Source: Lithobates sylvaticus
Lineage: Eukaryota; Chordata; Amphibia; Anura; Ranidae
NCBI GenBank assembly: GCA_028564925.1
Contig: CM053030.1
Location: 266,020,699-266,084,698 of the forward strand
DNA: 64,000 nt
Direction of reading: 5' to 3'
Shown here: piece after piece, positions 22,550 to 33,301 of the stretch
How the letters are laid out: the number at the start of each line of letters is the position of its first letter
How positions within the stretch are numbered: the stretch's first letter is position 1
Position numbers and translations under genes: made by a program
The notes under the pieces: generated by a model
Seen by the model: only the letters and a program-made list of their open reading frames with translations
Database searches by the model: none
What the model was told of the DNA's origin: nothing

Positions 22550-23085
22550 TATAGGGTTATACCACCGACACCCAAAGACCAATTTTTACGAACCCGTTAC
22601 TTCTATCCAAAGTCAAAGTGATACCAGACTGTATCCAAAAAATCTCTAATCTTGTCCCCAGTGCACTACGTTGTGGCCTCATCATTTACACTGACTCCTC
22701 AGCTGTTGCTGAGCAAAATAAAGGCAGCTTGCAGGGAAAATGTCATTTTTTTTTGGCTTTATAAATGCAATTATTGCTGCAGCAGATTCCAGACATGGTA
22801 CAGATCTGCCACTTTACAGGTAGACTAAGGGGACCCCGCCAAGCACTATATTGGAAGGATTTTTTTTATGCTTTCACTTTAAAAATCTAAAAATCACTGC
22901 TCATTTAAAAATTACATTTTTTTACAAAAACTTTTACTTTTGTTTTATTGATACATGTCCCCTAGGGCAAGACTCGGACCCCTATAACCATTGTATACCC
23001 AATTACTTGCATATAAGCCTTCAAAATGGGTACTTTTGATTTTTGACGTTCGGGTCCCATTGACTTTAATGGGGTTCATTATTTG

Positions 23086-23377
23086 TAGGGGTGCAACGGA
23101 TCAAAAAACTCACGGATCGGATCGATCCTCGGATCAGGAGTCACGGATCGGATCATTTTCGGATCAGCAAATAATAATTGAATTTGCAAAAACCTGTGAA
23201 AATTCCGCCACCATATAGTCCCCACTGTAATATCCACGTCATCTCCCCCACTGTAATATCCACGTCATCTCCCCACTGTAATATTGGCTGGGTATCGCAG
23301 AGTATTGGCTGGGTATCGCAGAGTATTGGCTGGGTATCTCAGAGTAATGCAGGGTAATGCAGGGTATCGCACCCCTA
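23086..23377. mobile_element. hAT MITE (TAGGGGTGC ends) with minisatellite core, nested in the hAT
   Basis: Exact 8-bp duplication ATTATTTG (23078-23085 and 23378-23385); ends TAGGGGTGCAACGGATC and GATACCCTGC-type sequence closing GCACCCCTA. From 23205 to 23370 it carries units GTATTGGCTGGGTATCGCAGA and CCCCACTGTAATATCCACGTC. Reverse-complemented, these match the interior of the unrelated-ended hAT element at 41848-43312. Confidence 0.85.
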
Positions 23378-23591
23378 ATTATTTGGGTCCGAACTTTCGC
23401 GGTGTTTGGAAGTTCTGGTGCGAACCGAACAGGGGTCTGTTCGGCCCATCCCTAGTGAACATGCTTGTTTAGTGCTAGCAGCGACTGGGTTATTTGTTCT
23501 CATTTTATATATTTTTTGCACATAAGGATTATTTTGGGATTGCGTTGATTGAGTATTGGAGTTTAAGTATCACACATGTTTTATTATTGTA

Positions 23592-24292
23592 CATATGTCA
23601 TTTATTCTTGGCTTTACCTGCATGCACACTACTGTAAAATGATCTGCCTTGCTTACCTCTACTGACAGCAATACATCACAGTACAGCTCTCTTTTAGAAC
23701 AGCATGTCAGCTACACCATTGGGCAGAGAACAGACATCCATGGCTGTAGTTACAGATTAGGTTACAGATTTGGGATGCAAGACTGCAGTAGGATGGAAGA
23801 GGCGTTAAAAACATATGCAAGCATTCTATAGTCATTGAAATAGATCTATGGGTTTCAGGCAATTCACACTGCATCATTACAGTTGCTTGTCATTATCACT
23901 GTAACACATTTGTGTTGTGTATACAGAAGCTGGCGGTGTTATGATCGCTGTAATGAACACAAAAAACACACTTCACAGCGATGCGTGGTACCGCAGCATT
24001 AGGTGTGTTAACGTTGAACCTCCAGAATGTACACACATTACAACACACAGGTTCTGCAAAATAAATGCAACTGGACTTCCATTTTCATGCATTAAGGTGC
24101 CCAGGTCATTTTGAATGGGCTTCCTAATGCAAAGCACTTCAAAGCACTAAAATAAAAAGGAACGCAGTGCTCATCTTTCAAGAGAATTTTTTCTTTTTTT
24201 AATAGAAGTGTGCTAGGGTTGCAGTCACATGACCCGATAGCGTAATTAGGAGAAATCAGTCTGTGGGCCATGTCACATTGTCATCAGCATAT
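23592..24292. other. Intergenic, no recognised element
   Basis: Unassigned. About 23930-24180 has weak MITE-like character (AACACACCTAATGC-type motifs). No domain-bearing open frame. Confidence 0.4.
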
Positions 24293-24691
24293 AGCCTCAT
24301 ACACACGATAGGACCGTGGACCAACTTTCCCGTGGATTTTTGTCCAAAGGGCGTTGGCCCCAAGTTGGTATTGCATACACACGGCAGGACTTTCTCAGCC
24401 AACTTTCACCAAATCACTGTTTTTCTGCTCTTTACCGCCACCTTTGGTCAACTTGTATTGTTGTCTGATCTTTTGCATTGGTTCTGCATTGGTTTGTACA
24501 AAAGTCCGTTGGTTTTGTGTACACACGGTCGGACTTTGGTTGGCAGAAAGTTGGTCCGTTCGCACAGCCAACAAAAGTCCGATGAAAACTGAAAAAGTTG
24601 GTCCGATGGAGCATACACACGGTCGGATGTTGGTCCAAAACAGCTAATTTGCATGTTGGTTGTCAAAAAGTCCGATCGTGTGTACGGGCCT
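24293..24691. mobile_element. CACACGGTC-type MITE, core type B
   Basis: Arms AGCCTCATACACACGATAGG ... CGATCGTGTGTACGGGCCT. The core is inverted relative to 12305-12718 (CTCTTTACCGCCACCTTTGG), so these two are one subfamily. Flanking bases are AT and TAA, with no clean duplication. Confidence 0.75.
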
Positions 24692-25108
24692 TAAGAATCA
24701 TCAAGGTGAAAATGTTTGTTGATCATTCGCTGAGGGCACAATGACAAACCAACATCTCACTGGTTCAGCCATCAAAGAAGCAACATCAAAGGAGGAGGTA
24801 AGGGATTTTGTTTCAATTCTGTCACTGCTGGGTTGTCATCAGCTACAGGATCGTATGAGTCTTAATAAACTACAACTGGAAGATATGAGGATAAGTAGGA
24901 AAACAAATGCCCTCTTTTTCTCATGGTAAGGACAAGATCCAAATGCTGGCATCAGTTTTAGCCTGGCACCATGGACAATTGCAGCACTTCTCCTTTATAG
25001 TAATTAATGCTGTTAAGGCTAGTACGGTCCTGTAGGCAAAAATATCTGAAACTTTGTTGAACGTTGGTTAAGCATTTCTTTTTACCTTGCTCATCCATTC
25101 CTACATCT
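24692..25108. other. Intergenic, no recognised element
   Basis: No repeat family, splice signal or domain recognised. Confidence 0.4.
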
Positions 25109-25116
25109 CCACTAAT

Positions 25117-25918
25117 CAGAGGTGTAACTAGAACCTTCAGGGCCCCAGTGCAAGAAAACATAAAGGTCCCCCCTAACCCCCAGCCAGGTCCCCCCCCCAC
25201 AGTGGCAGAACGCCAGGGCCCAGTCGCATATGTGACCTTTGCAACCGCCACTGGTGTCAGCAGTTTTTTATTTTCGTTTTTTTACTATTTTATTTTACAA
25301 TTGCAATTACAATTTTATTATTTTTTACTATTTTTTTTTAGGAGCCCCGTTGGGGGGCTTTGGTGAAATATCAGTGGTCTAAACAGACCTCTGATTTATC
25401 ACCTTTTAGACAGAGAAATTAGATTGAGGGCACAGCCCTTAATCTCCTTCTCTGCAGTCTCAGCAGCACAGAATAAATGGACAGGGATAGCTCTGTACAC
25501 AGCTTACCGTTCATTCACAAACTGAAGCATAACAAACATAGTTTACTATTCCTCTGCTATGAATGGAGTCAGTGATCGGTACAGACCACTGACTATTCAT
25601 TAAGACAAGGAAGGAAACAGTAAATTACACATTTACTGGCCCCTTCCCTGCTCCCCATCATTCCCTGCAGCAGCCCGTGGGGGAGGGAACCTGGCAAATG
25701 AGTGGGATCACACTGGAGCCAGATCACAGCAGGAGGTGCATAAGAGGCGTGACATGTAGAGAAATCAATCCCCTCTGTTTTCCTCCTGCAGCCTTTCAGC
25801 AGAGGGGATTGGTTCCTCTATATGCCTACCCTCCTATCCAGGTGTATGAGGGGGCCGAACGGGGCCCCAGGAGATATGGGGCTAGGTTGCAATTGTGACT
25901 CCTGCACGTACACCACTG
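25117..25918. mobile_element. hAT-like non-autonomous element (CAGAGGTGTAACTAG ends)
   Basis: Ends CAGAGGTGTA and TACACCACTG lie between CCACTAAT (25109-25116) and CCACTAGT (25919-25926), 7 of 8 identical. The interior has GGGGCCCC blocks near both ends and a T-rich stretch at 25263-25345. No transposase. Confidence 0.75.
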
Positions 25919-26241
25919 CCACTAGTTACTGCATTTCTCTCCGTTCTGTAGGACTAAAAGGCAGCAATGCAGTTGCAATTTAGTAGTTCAATGCAGAATC
26001 CCCACTAGGATAGAAAAACATTCCCCTGGGGATCGATCAAACAAACATGCAAGAAGCTGCACTGTCCCATACTAAAGGCCTATAAATCTGCAGTCAACCG
26101 CAGCCTGAAAAGTGTTCCACTGAAGATTGCTTTTCAGAGGATGGTGAAGTCTGCTACTAGTGTGAAAGAGACTTAAAGGGGGTTATTTAATAAAGGCAAA
26201 TCCACTTTGCACTACAAGAACAAACTACAAGTGCAAAGTGC

Positions 26242-27756
26242 TTTATAAAAAGAGGGGTAACAACCTGGCTAAAACAAAAAAATGGAAGGAAGCTGCCAAC
26301 ATTAAAAGGTGATCACATTGGATATATGGATTTGCACTGATTGATTGTCCATTGCACTTAGTCCTGCACTATAATCTTTTTTAATGAACCAATAGAAGAA
26401 GATCCGATTTCATTATTTGAAAGTACTGGGACTTTGTCCATATTAGTTCAGACCTATTTTGTATTTAAAACATCATTTCATCATTTATTTATTTATTTTT
26501 GTCACAGATTGCACTTTAGAAGATTTAGCACATTCAAAGATTTTTTGCACTATTTTGATTTCTTGCATATTTGTTTACACATTGATTCAGGTTATCACTA
26601 TTGCACTTTACTATTGTGATCTTATTACCATCATTAAGATTTGTTTGCACATTGATTATTGCACATTGATTATTGCACTTAATGATTTAGATCTTATGAT
26701 TATCATCGTTATTATTGCACATTTTTTTTGGTACTATTGCACTTTAGAAGACTGATGAATTGTTTTATACACTTGGAGAAATTTTGAAGATTTTTATATA
26801 AGGTAGTATTACTATTTTTGCGATCTATCTGCATTTCAGATTGGGCCAGTGAGGTTAAAAAGACTTTCATCAGATCTTGGGCATATTGTTGGAGTTGTGT
26901 GGAGAGGATGACTTCCAAAACCCCTCTGATTTTTATATTGTTCCTCCTTGACCTATCTTCGAGATCTGCGACTTTAGCTTTGAGCCATGTGACTTCCTCA
27001 GATTGGTCGCTATGGGCGTCAATCAGATCATTATGCGAGGCAGCAAACTCCCCCGATTTTGCCTTCAACGTTGTCTACTCTCGTGCCCAGCTCTCCTACC
27101 TCAGTTTTAAAGTTATTAATGCACTGCAGCATGTCATTATTCATAGAGGTGCAGAGTGAACGAAACATATCCTTCAGCATGGTGTCTGCGATAGGCTTGT
27201 CAGTGGTGGGGAAGGCAGTGAAGGGGTAAATCAGTTCCCTAGTGTCCTCCATTGAATCCTGACATGTGCTCACCTGCATGACCTCTGTAGCCATCCGTGG
27301 CTTAGATTTAGCTGGGCTGCAGGAGAGTGGTGTGGAGGCCTCTGGAGAGCAACGGGAGTCATTTTCCTGGTTCCCAGGGCTGGATGCAGCAGAGTGGGAG
27401 CTGCCTGAGGAGGGAGAAGAAGACTGGGCTCAGGCGCCGGCGCCATTTTGCCACGGATCGCGGCCTACTTGTTTGAAGAAATTGTCCAATTTCTTTGGGG
27501 CGGCTGCCTCTTTCCGTTTTGTGGGTCATTCCGCTAGAGTGGTAGGAGCTTAAGGCACTCGGTGGTGGTTGTTTGGGTTAGCGGTGTCGCTGTGAAGTCG
27601 TTCGGTTTCTCGTTGCTGGAGTGGAGCTGTGTTAGCAGACTTCCATCCCGCAGCGCGATAGCCACGCCCAGTATTACTATTTTTCTACTGTACATTTTTC
27701 ATCGTATTTCTTCAGGTTTTTTATGGTAGGTAGTGCCACATACCATTTATCTATTT
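26242..27756. mobile_element. Retroposon with 16-bp target duplication, nested in the MITE
   Basis: Identical TACAAGTGCAAAGTGC at 26226-26241 and 27757-27772. Without the inner L1 piece the unit is about 650 bp, with a TTGCAC-rich region (26500-26745: ATTGCACTTTAG, ATTATTGCACATTG). No open frame of its own; family unassigned. The duplication length indicates target-primed insertion. Confidence 0.75.
26820..27669 (-). mobile_element. L1-like LINE fragment: 5' end and ORF1 N-terminus only
   Basis: Identical AGTATTACTATTTTT at 26805-26819 and 27670-27684 (15 bp). Read on the - strand it begins GGGCGTGGCTATCGCGC, a GC-rich 5' leader. It then shows ORF1-like pieces: KKLDNFFKQVGRDPWQNG (about 27440-27500), a second frame 27294-27031 with ELGTRVDNVEGK, and 27068-26820 with KVADLEDRSRRNNIKIRGV, the coiled-coil end of L1 ORF1p. 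It stops there without poly(A). Frame changes break it. Such a 3'-truncated copy is the reverse of normal 5' truncation. Confidence 0.75.
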
Positions 27757-28030
27757 TACAAGTGCAAAGTGCACTTGAAATGGCACTGAAAGTGCACTTG
27801 GAAGTGGAGTCGCTGTAGATCCGAGGGTGACATGCAAGTAAAAAAAAAAAAACAGCATTTTAGCTTGCACATGATTGGATAATAAAATCAACAGAGCTTC
27901 CCCTCATTTCAGATCTAGATTTACAGCGACTGCACTTCCAAGTGCACTTTCACTGCAGTTTTAAGTGCACTTTGCACTTGAAGTTTTCACTTGTAGTGCA
28001 AAGTGGATTTGCTTTTCATAAATAACCCCC

Positions 28031-28739
28031 CATGTGTTACTAAACCCAGGACAGTGCATGCACTATATCTGGTATCCCACAGTTACTATTATTTTGTTAT
28101 GACTTTATCATAAATGCACAATTTAAGGAGTAAATTGTGACAGTGACATTGCAAAAATACATGGGAGTGTCATAATATAGGAGTGTATGACATTTATCTT
28201 TACAGAAGCAATCTCCAGTCAGACCTTTCCAGCAAGGAAGAGATGCCCCCAGAGAGCATTTCCATCTCCTCTATGTTCAGCCTTGGTGCACTCCAGAACA
28301 GTCATACTTATTTCTACTTTCTCAAAAGCACTCGTGGCTTTTTATCTTTTTTGTTGTTTCAAACCAAGGATAAAAAACAATCTGGTCAACATGTGTTCCT
28401 TAAAATGTGCATGCTATTCTCTCAAAATAGCAATCAAATAGATGAAAAGCAGTAAAAGCTCCAGATTCCTTACTCTTAAAAAAATGGACTTTGGGGTGCC
28501 CCGCATCTACAGCGAGACCTCTATCTGGAAAGGGCCAGAGACAGAATTTATAGGTCAGTTCTACAAGAGTACAGCAGAAAACAGGAGGAAGGGCAAAAAT
28601 TAATGAGGTTGGGATAGAAGAGGTATGGAGGACAAGAATCAGCCTCACCCACTTTTCTTCATGGTATGTTCCAAGCCCTGGAACAATACAATGTACCTGG
28701 ATTAACACCAATACCAGATTTTGGTCTGTCATCATCCTT
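28031..28739. other. Intergenic, no recognised element
   Basis: A + frame at 28183-28455 follows an acceptor-like TTTATCTTTACAG (28188) but has no recognisable domain and no partner exon. A - frame at 28735-28400 is equally featureless. Confidence 0.35.
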
Positions 28740-28985
28740 CCATAACTTTGTATTCAGATATTAGTAAGGAAAGAGAATTCACAATAAAAAATATTTTATC
28801 TAGATTCCACTTGTACCCAAGACCACAAGGGCAGGCCACAAACATGCCATAGATTACGTAGGCCTTTAGCAGAATCTGGTTTTGCTCCTGTACTGCCCTT
28901 TTTGTTTGCCAAACAAATGTATTGCATTTGGGGCACCCAGATCTCCAATTTAGTTTTTTACATTTAAAATTCCACATGCACCCAA
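28740..28985 (-). mobile_element. Possible Penelope-like retroelement fragment
   Basis: The - frame reads MWNFKCKKLNWRSGCPKC, then VIYGMFVACPCGLGYKW. This resembles the Cys-containing linker and GIY-YIG region (CPCGL-Y) of Penelope-like retroelements. It is short and broken. The call rests on motif memory alone. Confidence 0.35.
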
Positions 28986-28989
28986 CCTT

Positions 28990-31436
28990 TTTATATATAA
29001 AGGTATGAACTTCTTGTATTTGAGCAAGTGAAGTTCATCATATTCATTCCTGTATGAAAAGTTAATTTAGTTTATTAATAGAATGTTTCCCAAAAACAAC
29101 TATGCATACATGACTATGATAATGTACGATAATAGTATACATTTTAATATTGTAGGCAAGACACAATATACATATATTCTTTTTCAGTTTAAATATTTTA
29201 TTGTATTCCCTTTAATTTCTACACAAAATTCATCCCACTTTTGCAGTTGTATGCTCAACTTCCATTCAGTAACGGTGTTGTGCAACACATTCAAATACAT
29301 TATATAACTTTATATTAAAGTTTTAAAAGTAGAACTGTCCAGCCATTTTCCGACACACAGTTTAAATATATTCACAAATATTCAAAAATAATGTTGATTA
29401 TATTTCTAGTCAAGTACCCAGAAAAAAAAAAATATTATTAAAAAAAATACTCCATTTCATCTTCACTGTCCAGAAAGATATTCCGTTTTATACAGCCCAG
29501 GGAGAAGTTGGGGCTCCAGCTGAAAGAACAATGTAGCATCAACATGGAGTCACTGTAGCTAGGATACACATGATATGTGCTGTAAATGAAGCATATTTCT
29601 ACCACACTCTTTTGCCGAGAGATTCATAGTAAAAAATGTATTGCAGTGTCTTCAGAAATATATACAACTTAACTTGTAATTTTAATATTATTTCTTCTCT
29701 CTTAAAGTGCTGAATCCAGGCTTATGCAATAAGGCTGCGCAAAGAGCAAGAATGTGTGGAAACCCATAACCAATCAAACTTACTTATTCATGTATTGACA
29801 TGGTAGAGCATTGATAGATTTTTGCTGATTGGTCGTCGCTGTTACAGCACGTAACATGCGGCTCTGCAGCCTTCTCCAATAAAGGCTAAGAAAATGTGTA
29901 TGTAAAGACATAGCAGACAAACATGCAGGACAGCATTACTGACCCCAAAAATAACTTATGGCACTAAATAAATAGTATGATCTAGTGTGTAAAAAAAAAA
30001 ACTGTGACTGGACTTGGAAAACAAAGTAGATATAATCCTTTATTTAAAATATCTGAAAAACCTATGCAACAAAATAAACAGTTTTTGGCTGTATCACCAA
30101 TTCAGCTCTTTTGTATCTTTAGGGCAGTGACAGTCTTATGTGCTTGTGCATAAGTACTAGTAGGGGTTTTTCAGCTTTTTTGTGCATTTTCAAGAAGGAT
30201 TTAGATGCTTTGTGTAGACTTTAGAGAAATCGTTTGGTTCTTATCTAGCCAACTACCCCACTGGAACGGCTATACCACGTTTCTTGCTTGCCACGTGATG
30301 ATTTATGTTGTAAGTCATGTTTCAGCTCTCATAAAACTCTTTTTTAAATTATGGAGATTGCTTTTGAAAAAAAATTAAATGTGTTGCTGTTAAAGCAACT
30401 AAGCAAATATGTTTATGGAAAAAGCTGAATATTGACAGAGCAAAAGTCTATGAAAAATAAATCTGATTTCTGATTGTAAAAAAGGATATTATGCTGGTTG
30501 TGAAATTTGTGTGAATTTTAACGTAGGCTAGACCTACGCAATTTTAGATAAACCGTCTATTAATCTTATTGGTAATGCTAGTCAAGTAAAAATCGTTATG
30601 GTTAAATAAAAACACACTTGGGTCACGGCTACATTTGTCATTTTTTTTGATCGTGCTACTGAGTGCTACAAGATTTCCCATGTTAAGTCACTCTTTGATA
30701 TTGGCCCCAAATTGTAGCTGCTGCATGCTAGCAGCCACACAACCAATTCGAAAATGCTGCAGGCAGGCTTTAGTATCTTATTGATTGGCTACTATGTAAC
30801 AGGTTCTAGGAGACCACAGCCACAGATATAGGGAATGATAATGGGCAAGTATGGCCACATAGAAGCACAGTAAAATTTACATGTAGCCATTCCCCTGAAT
30901 TTCAATGCATCAGCTGCATTCTTATATAAAGAATAACGGGCAGCTTTTTGCTTATGTTTATATGGTATAAAAGCTCTATGTAATAAAACACTGTGGTACG
31001 TAAATCCCTTTTCGACTACTTCATAATATGTAACCATATCATGAGTGAACACATGAGAAACACAGAAATGTATTTCTGGTTTATAACGTAAAGAAAGATG
31101 AGGTGGGAAGGACGGCAGCTTTGTTAACATTGTTAACAGCAGAGGCAGACGCTTTGGTTGACAAATGGAAATAATCCAACAGTTTCATGTAGTAAGCATC
31201 CAAAGTCTTTCCATATGTAAGTTGATAAAAAAAATATCCATGGATTGTGAAGATAAAGGTGTGACTTCTGTAAAGCATGGAGCCTCTGTCAGGCCCTCTC
31301 TAAAAAGCATACTTAGTATGCTAAAGCTGGAGCCTTCTGAATCCAAGTGTTCATACAAATAAAATATAGTTTGACTAAAGACCATTAACAGGGAGGGGCT
31401 TTGTCTTCTGTTGCACAAAATGTCCCGATATCCTGT
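28990..31436 (-). other. ANKH: Probable ANKH 3' UTR
   Basis: About 2.4 kb of AT-rich sequence free of any repeat recognised here directly follows the ANKH stop. The absence of insertions contrasts with both sides and fits a retained UTR; mammalian ANKH also has a long 3' UTR. AATAAA on the - strand (TTTATT here) occurs at 30039-30044, 29197-29202 and 29071-29076. Which is used cannot be told. Confidence 0.55.
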
Positions 31437-31550
<114 letters not shown>

Positions 31551-33136
31551 CTAAAATGAAAAATGGAAACAAAAGTGGTCTTTTATTTGACGAGAGAAGC
31601 CATCTTATCAGCCTACAGAACCATATAAACAAAGTGATGCAGATTATCTTTTTACCTACTTATCATCATGTCTGAATACAGGTTTGTAAAAAATGTGTGC
31701 ATTGTACTGCAAAAATATGAAATATTGAAGACTACTAAAAAAAAAAAAAGATTGTGTGTATTGAAGCTTATCGGTTATTAAATGTGGTACCTGCATTTTT
31801 TTCAGGCTTTCTTCTGTTTATTTATGCCTAATAGTACTGTGAATAAAACGTTTTGCCCCTTCTTGGCTACACTCAGTCCTCCACTGCATCCTTGAGGGCA
31901 GCCAATGTTATCATCCAGGCTAGACATCAAACACTTCTTTGTTTATCTCTATTACATGGCAGTTGATGGGATTAGTAATTTACAAAAGAAACTTACAGTA
32001 AATAACATTGTGCTGTCTTTTCAGCTCACAGAAAGTGAGAAGGAAACTGCAAAATCAACAGGTATGGTCTGTACTTGCTGAAAATGTTCAGCCTGGAAAA
32101 AGCATAATAATGCAGGCACCACATCTACCAACTGCTAAGTTGATGTATATTACTTTTTTGCTTTTAGGTTAAGATACCCTTATGCTAAACAAATGGAAAT
32201 GGTACAATGTCATACAATATAACAACTGGTTATATAGGGCACACAATATAAAATCATCTCTTATCCGGTGATTCAGATAATTGTAAGATGTAGAGGATTT
32301 CAGCTGCCTGAACATTTTTTAGCTTTGTTATACTTTGCGGCATTAAGGATAAAACAGGCCAGCCTGACACAGATCCTGCTTCATCTCTTCCTTTGAATGG
32401 AGGAACATTCATATTATAACAGGGTGCGGAGATCGTGCTGGGCAATCATTCAAACTGATATAAGCACTAAATCAATTCTCTATAGACTGACTGGTCTGTG
32501 TGAAACTTAAAGTAAATCTCTGGTACACATCTAAAATAAGTCTGTGCATAGTACGTATTACGTAATAAACATATGACCCATATAGCTCAGCTCCACTTTT
32601 TTTTTATTTTGTTATTTTTACCTGTTGATCCTGGCACTGGCCTCTTGCCTACTACATTTCTGGTGGAGGGCTGACTATGCTTTCTGCCTGGCTCTGAAAT
32701 TCCCCAATTGTTATTGGCTCTCCAATATGCCTTTGTCCGTTTAGATTGTGACGCTGCAAGTCAGAGCTTCCTCCAATGCAAGTGTTGTCATGAAGTAGGA
32801 AGCTCTCACAGTGTCAAGCATGGACCAGCCGCTATACCACCTCCTTCTCCCACCCCCATGTCAGTTGACCATAAGTACACGTCTACCAGCCACAGAGAAA
32901 TGGGGATGAGCCAGAAGGTTTGAGGTCACATGAGCACATGTATGCATTACAACTACCAGTGAATGTCTGGTAAAAGTCTCATACACAGTTTTATAAATAT
33001 AAATCACGCAGCCTCAAGGATAAGAGACAAATGGGCTGCTGGAATCATGCCAACCTTATTGCATCTGCCACTTGTGCACAATCTTGGTCAGGCCACATGA
33101 AACTCAGGAGAGATCATGAGGATGATTTATTAAAGG
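31551..33136 (-). other. ANKH intron 11, 5'-distal part: no recognised element
   Basis: No open frame or repeat family recognised. The region looks largely single-copy. Confidence 0.45.
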
Positions 33137-33301
33137 CAAACAGACTGTAAATGTTATGTTTTGTTGAACAGTATACAGATGAAAAATATAAAATGATAAT
33201 TTATGTGATAACAGAAAATCATACTATGGTAATAAATCTTTCTGAATAACTTATATATGGTAATTTAAGATTATTATAAACCAAAAAAAAACATCTTTTA
33301 A

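Larger units (their letters stand above)
17652..23454 (+). mobile_element. hAT transposon with broken transposase, carrying three insertions
   Basis: Ends TAGGGATGAGC and GGCCCATCCCTA lie between GTGAACAC (17644-17651) and GTGAACAT (23455-23462), a 7-of-8 duplication. The 5' region has CCAAT (18921), TATAAAAG (18949) and a leader with two tandem repeat sets. A likely transposase start is ATG at 19688 (MSGRTTRRGRRFLD). A BED-type zinc finger reads DRTVAICKLCLRHIKRGKNT followed by NHLGTTCLTRHL around 20416-20515, and hAT transposase similarity continues at 20800-21030 and 22550-22740. Several stops and frame changes break it. Insertions: a TTAA element at 17835-18841, a Tc1-like element at 21035-22549 and a hAT MITE at 23086-23377. 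Confidence 0.85.
16952..23574. mobile_element. Retroposon with 17-bp target duplication and fold-back arms, split by a hAT
   Basis: It is flanked by identical 17-mers CATGTTTTATTATTGTA at 16935-16951 and 23575-23591, a length typical of LINE-driven retroposition. After removing the hAT insertion (17652-23462) about 810 bp remain. Within these, 16952-17022 (AAATCAAATAAAAACAGCGC ... AGTGACAGTAATCATATAA) is repeated inverted at about 17548-17632. No open frame. Family unassigned; it shares the CAGCGCTG motif with the fold-back retroposon at 57225. Confidence 0.75.
26178..28030. mobile_element. MITE (GGGGGTTATTTA / TAAATAACCCCC ends) carrying a two-deep nest
   Basis: Ends GGGGGTTATTTAATAAAGGC and GCTTTTCATAAATAACCCCC match the short copies at 59730-59972 and 60001-60281 (about 245-280 bp). 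The excess length comes from a retroposon inserted at 26242-27756. The MITE core has GTGCACTTGGAAGTG(C/G)AGTCGCTG repeats. Confidence 0.8.

Noticed and set aside
28183-28455. Plus-strand frame after an acceptor-like TTTATCTTTACAG
   Set aside because: No domain, no downstream exon or donor, and it lies beyond the OTULIN end.
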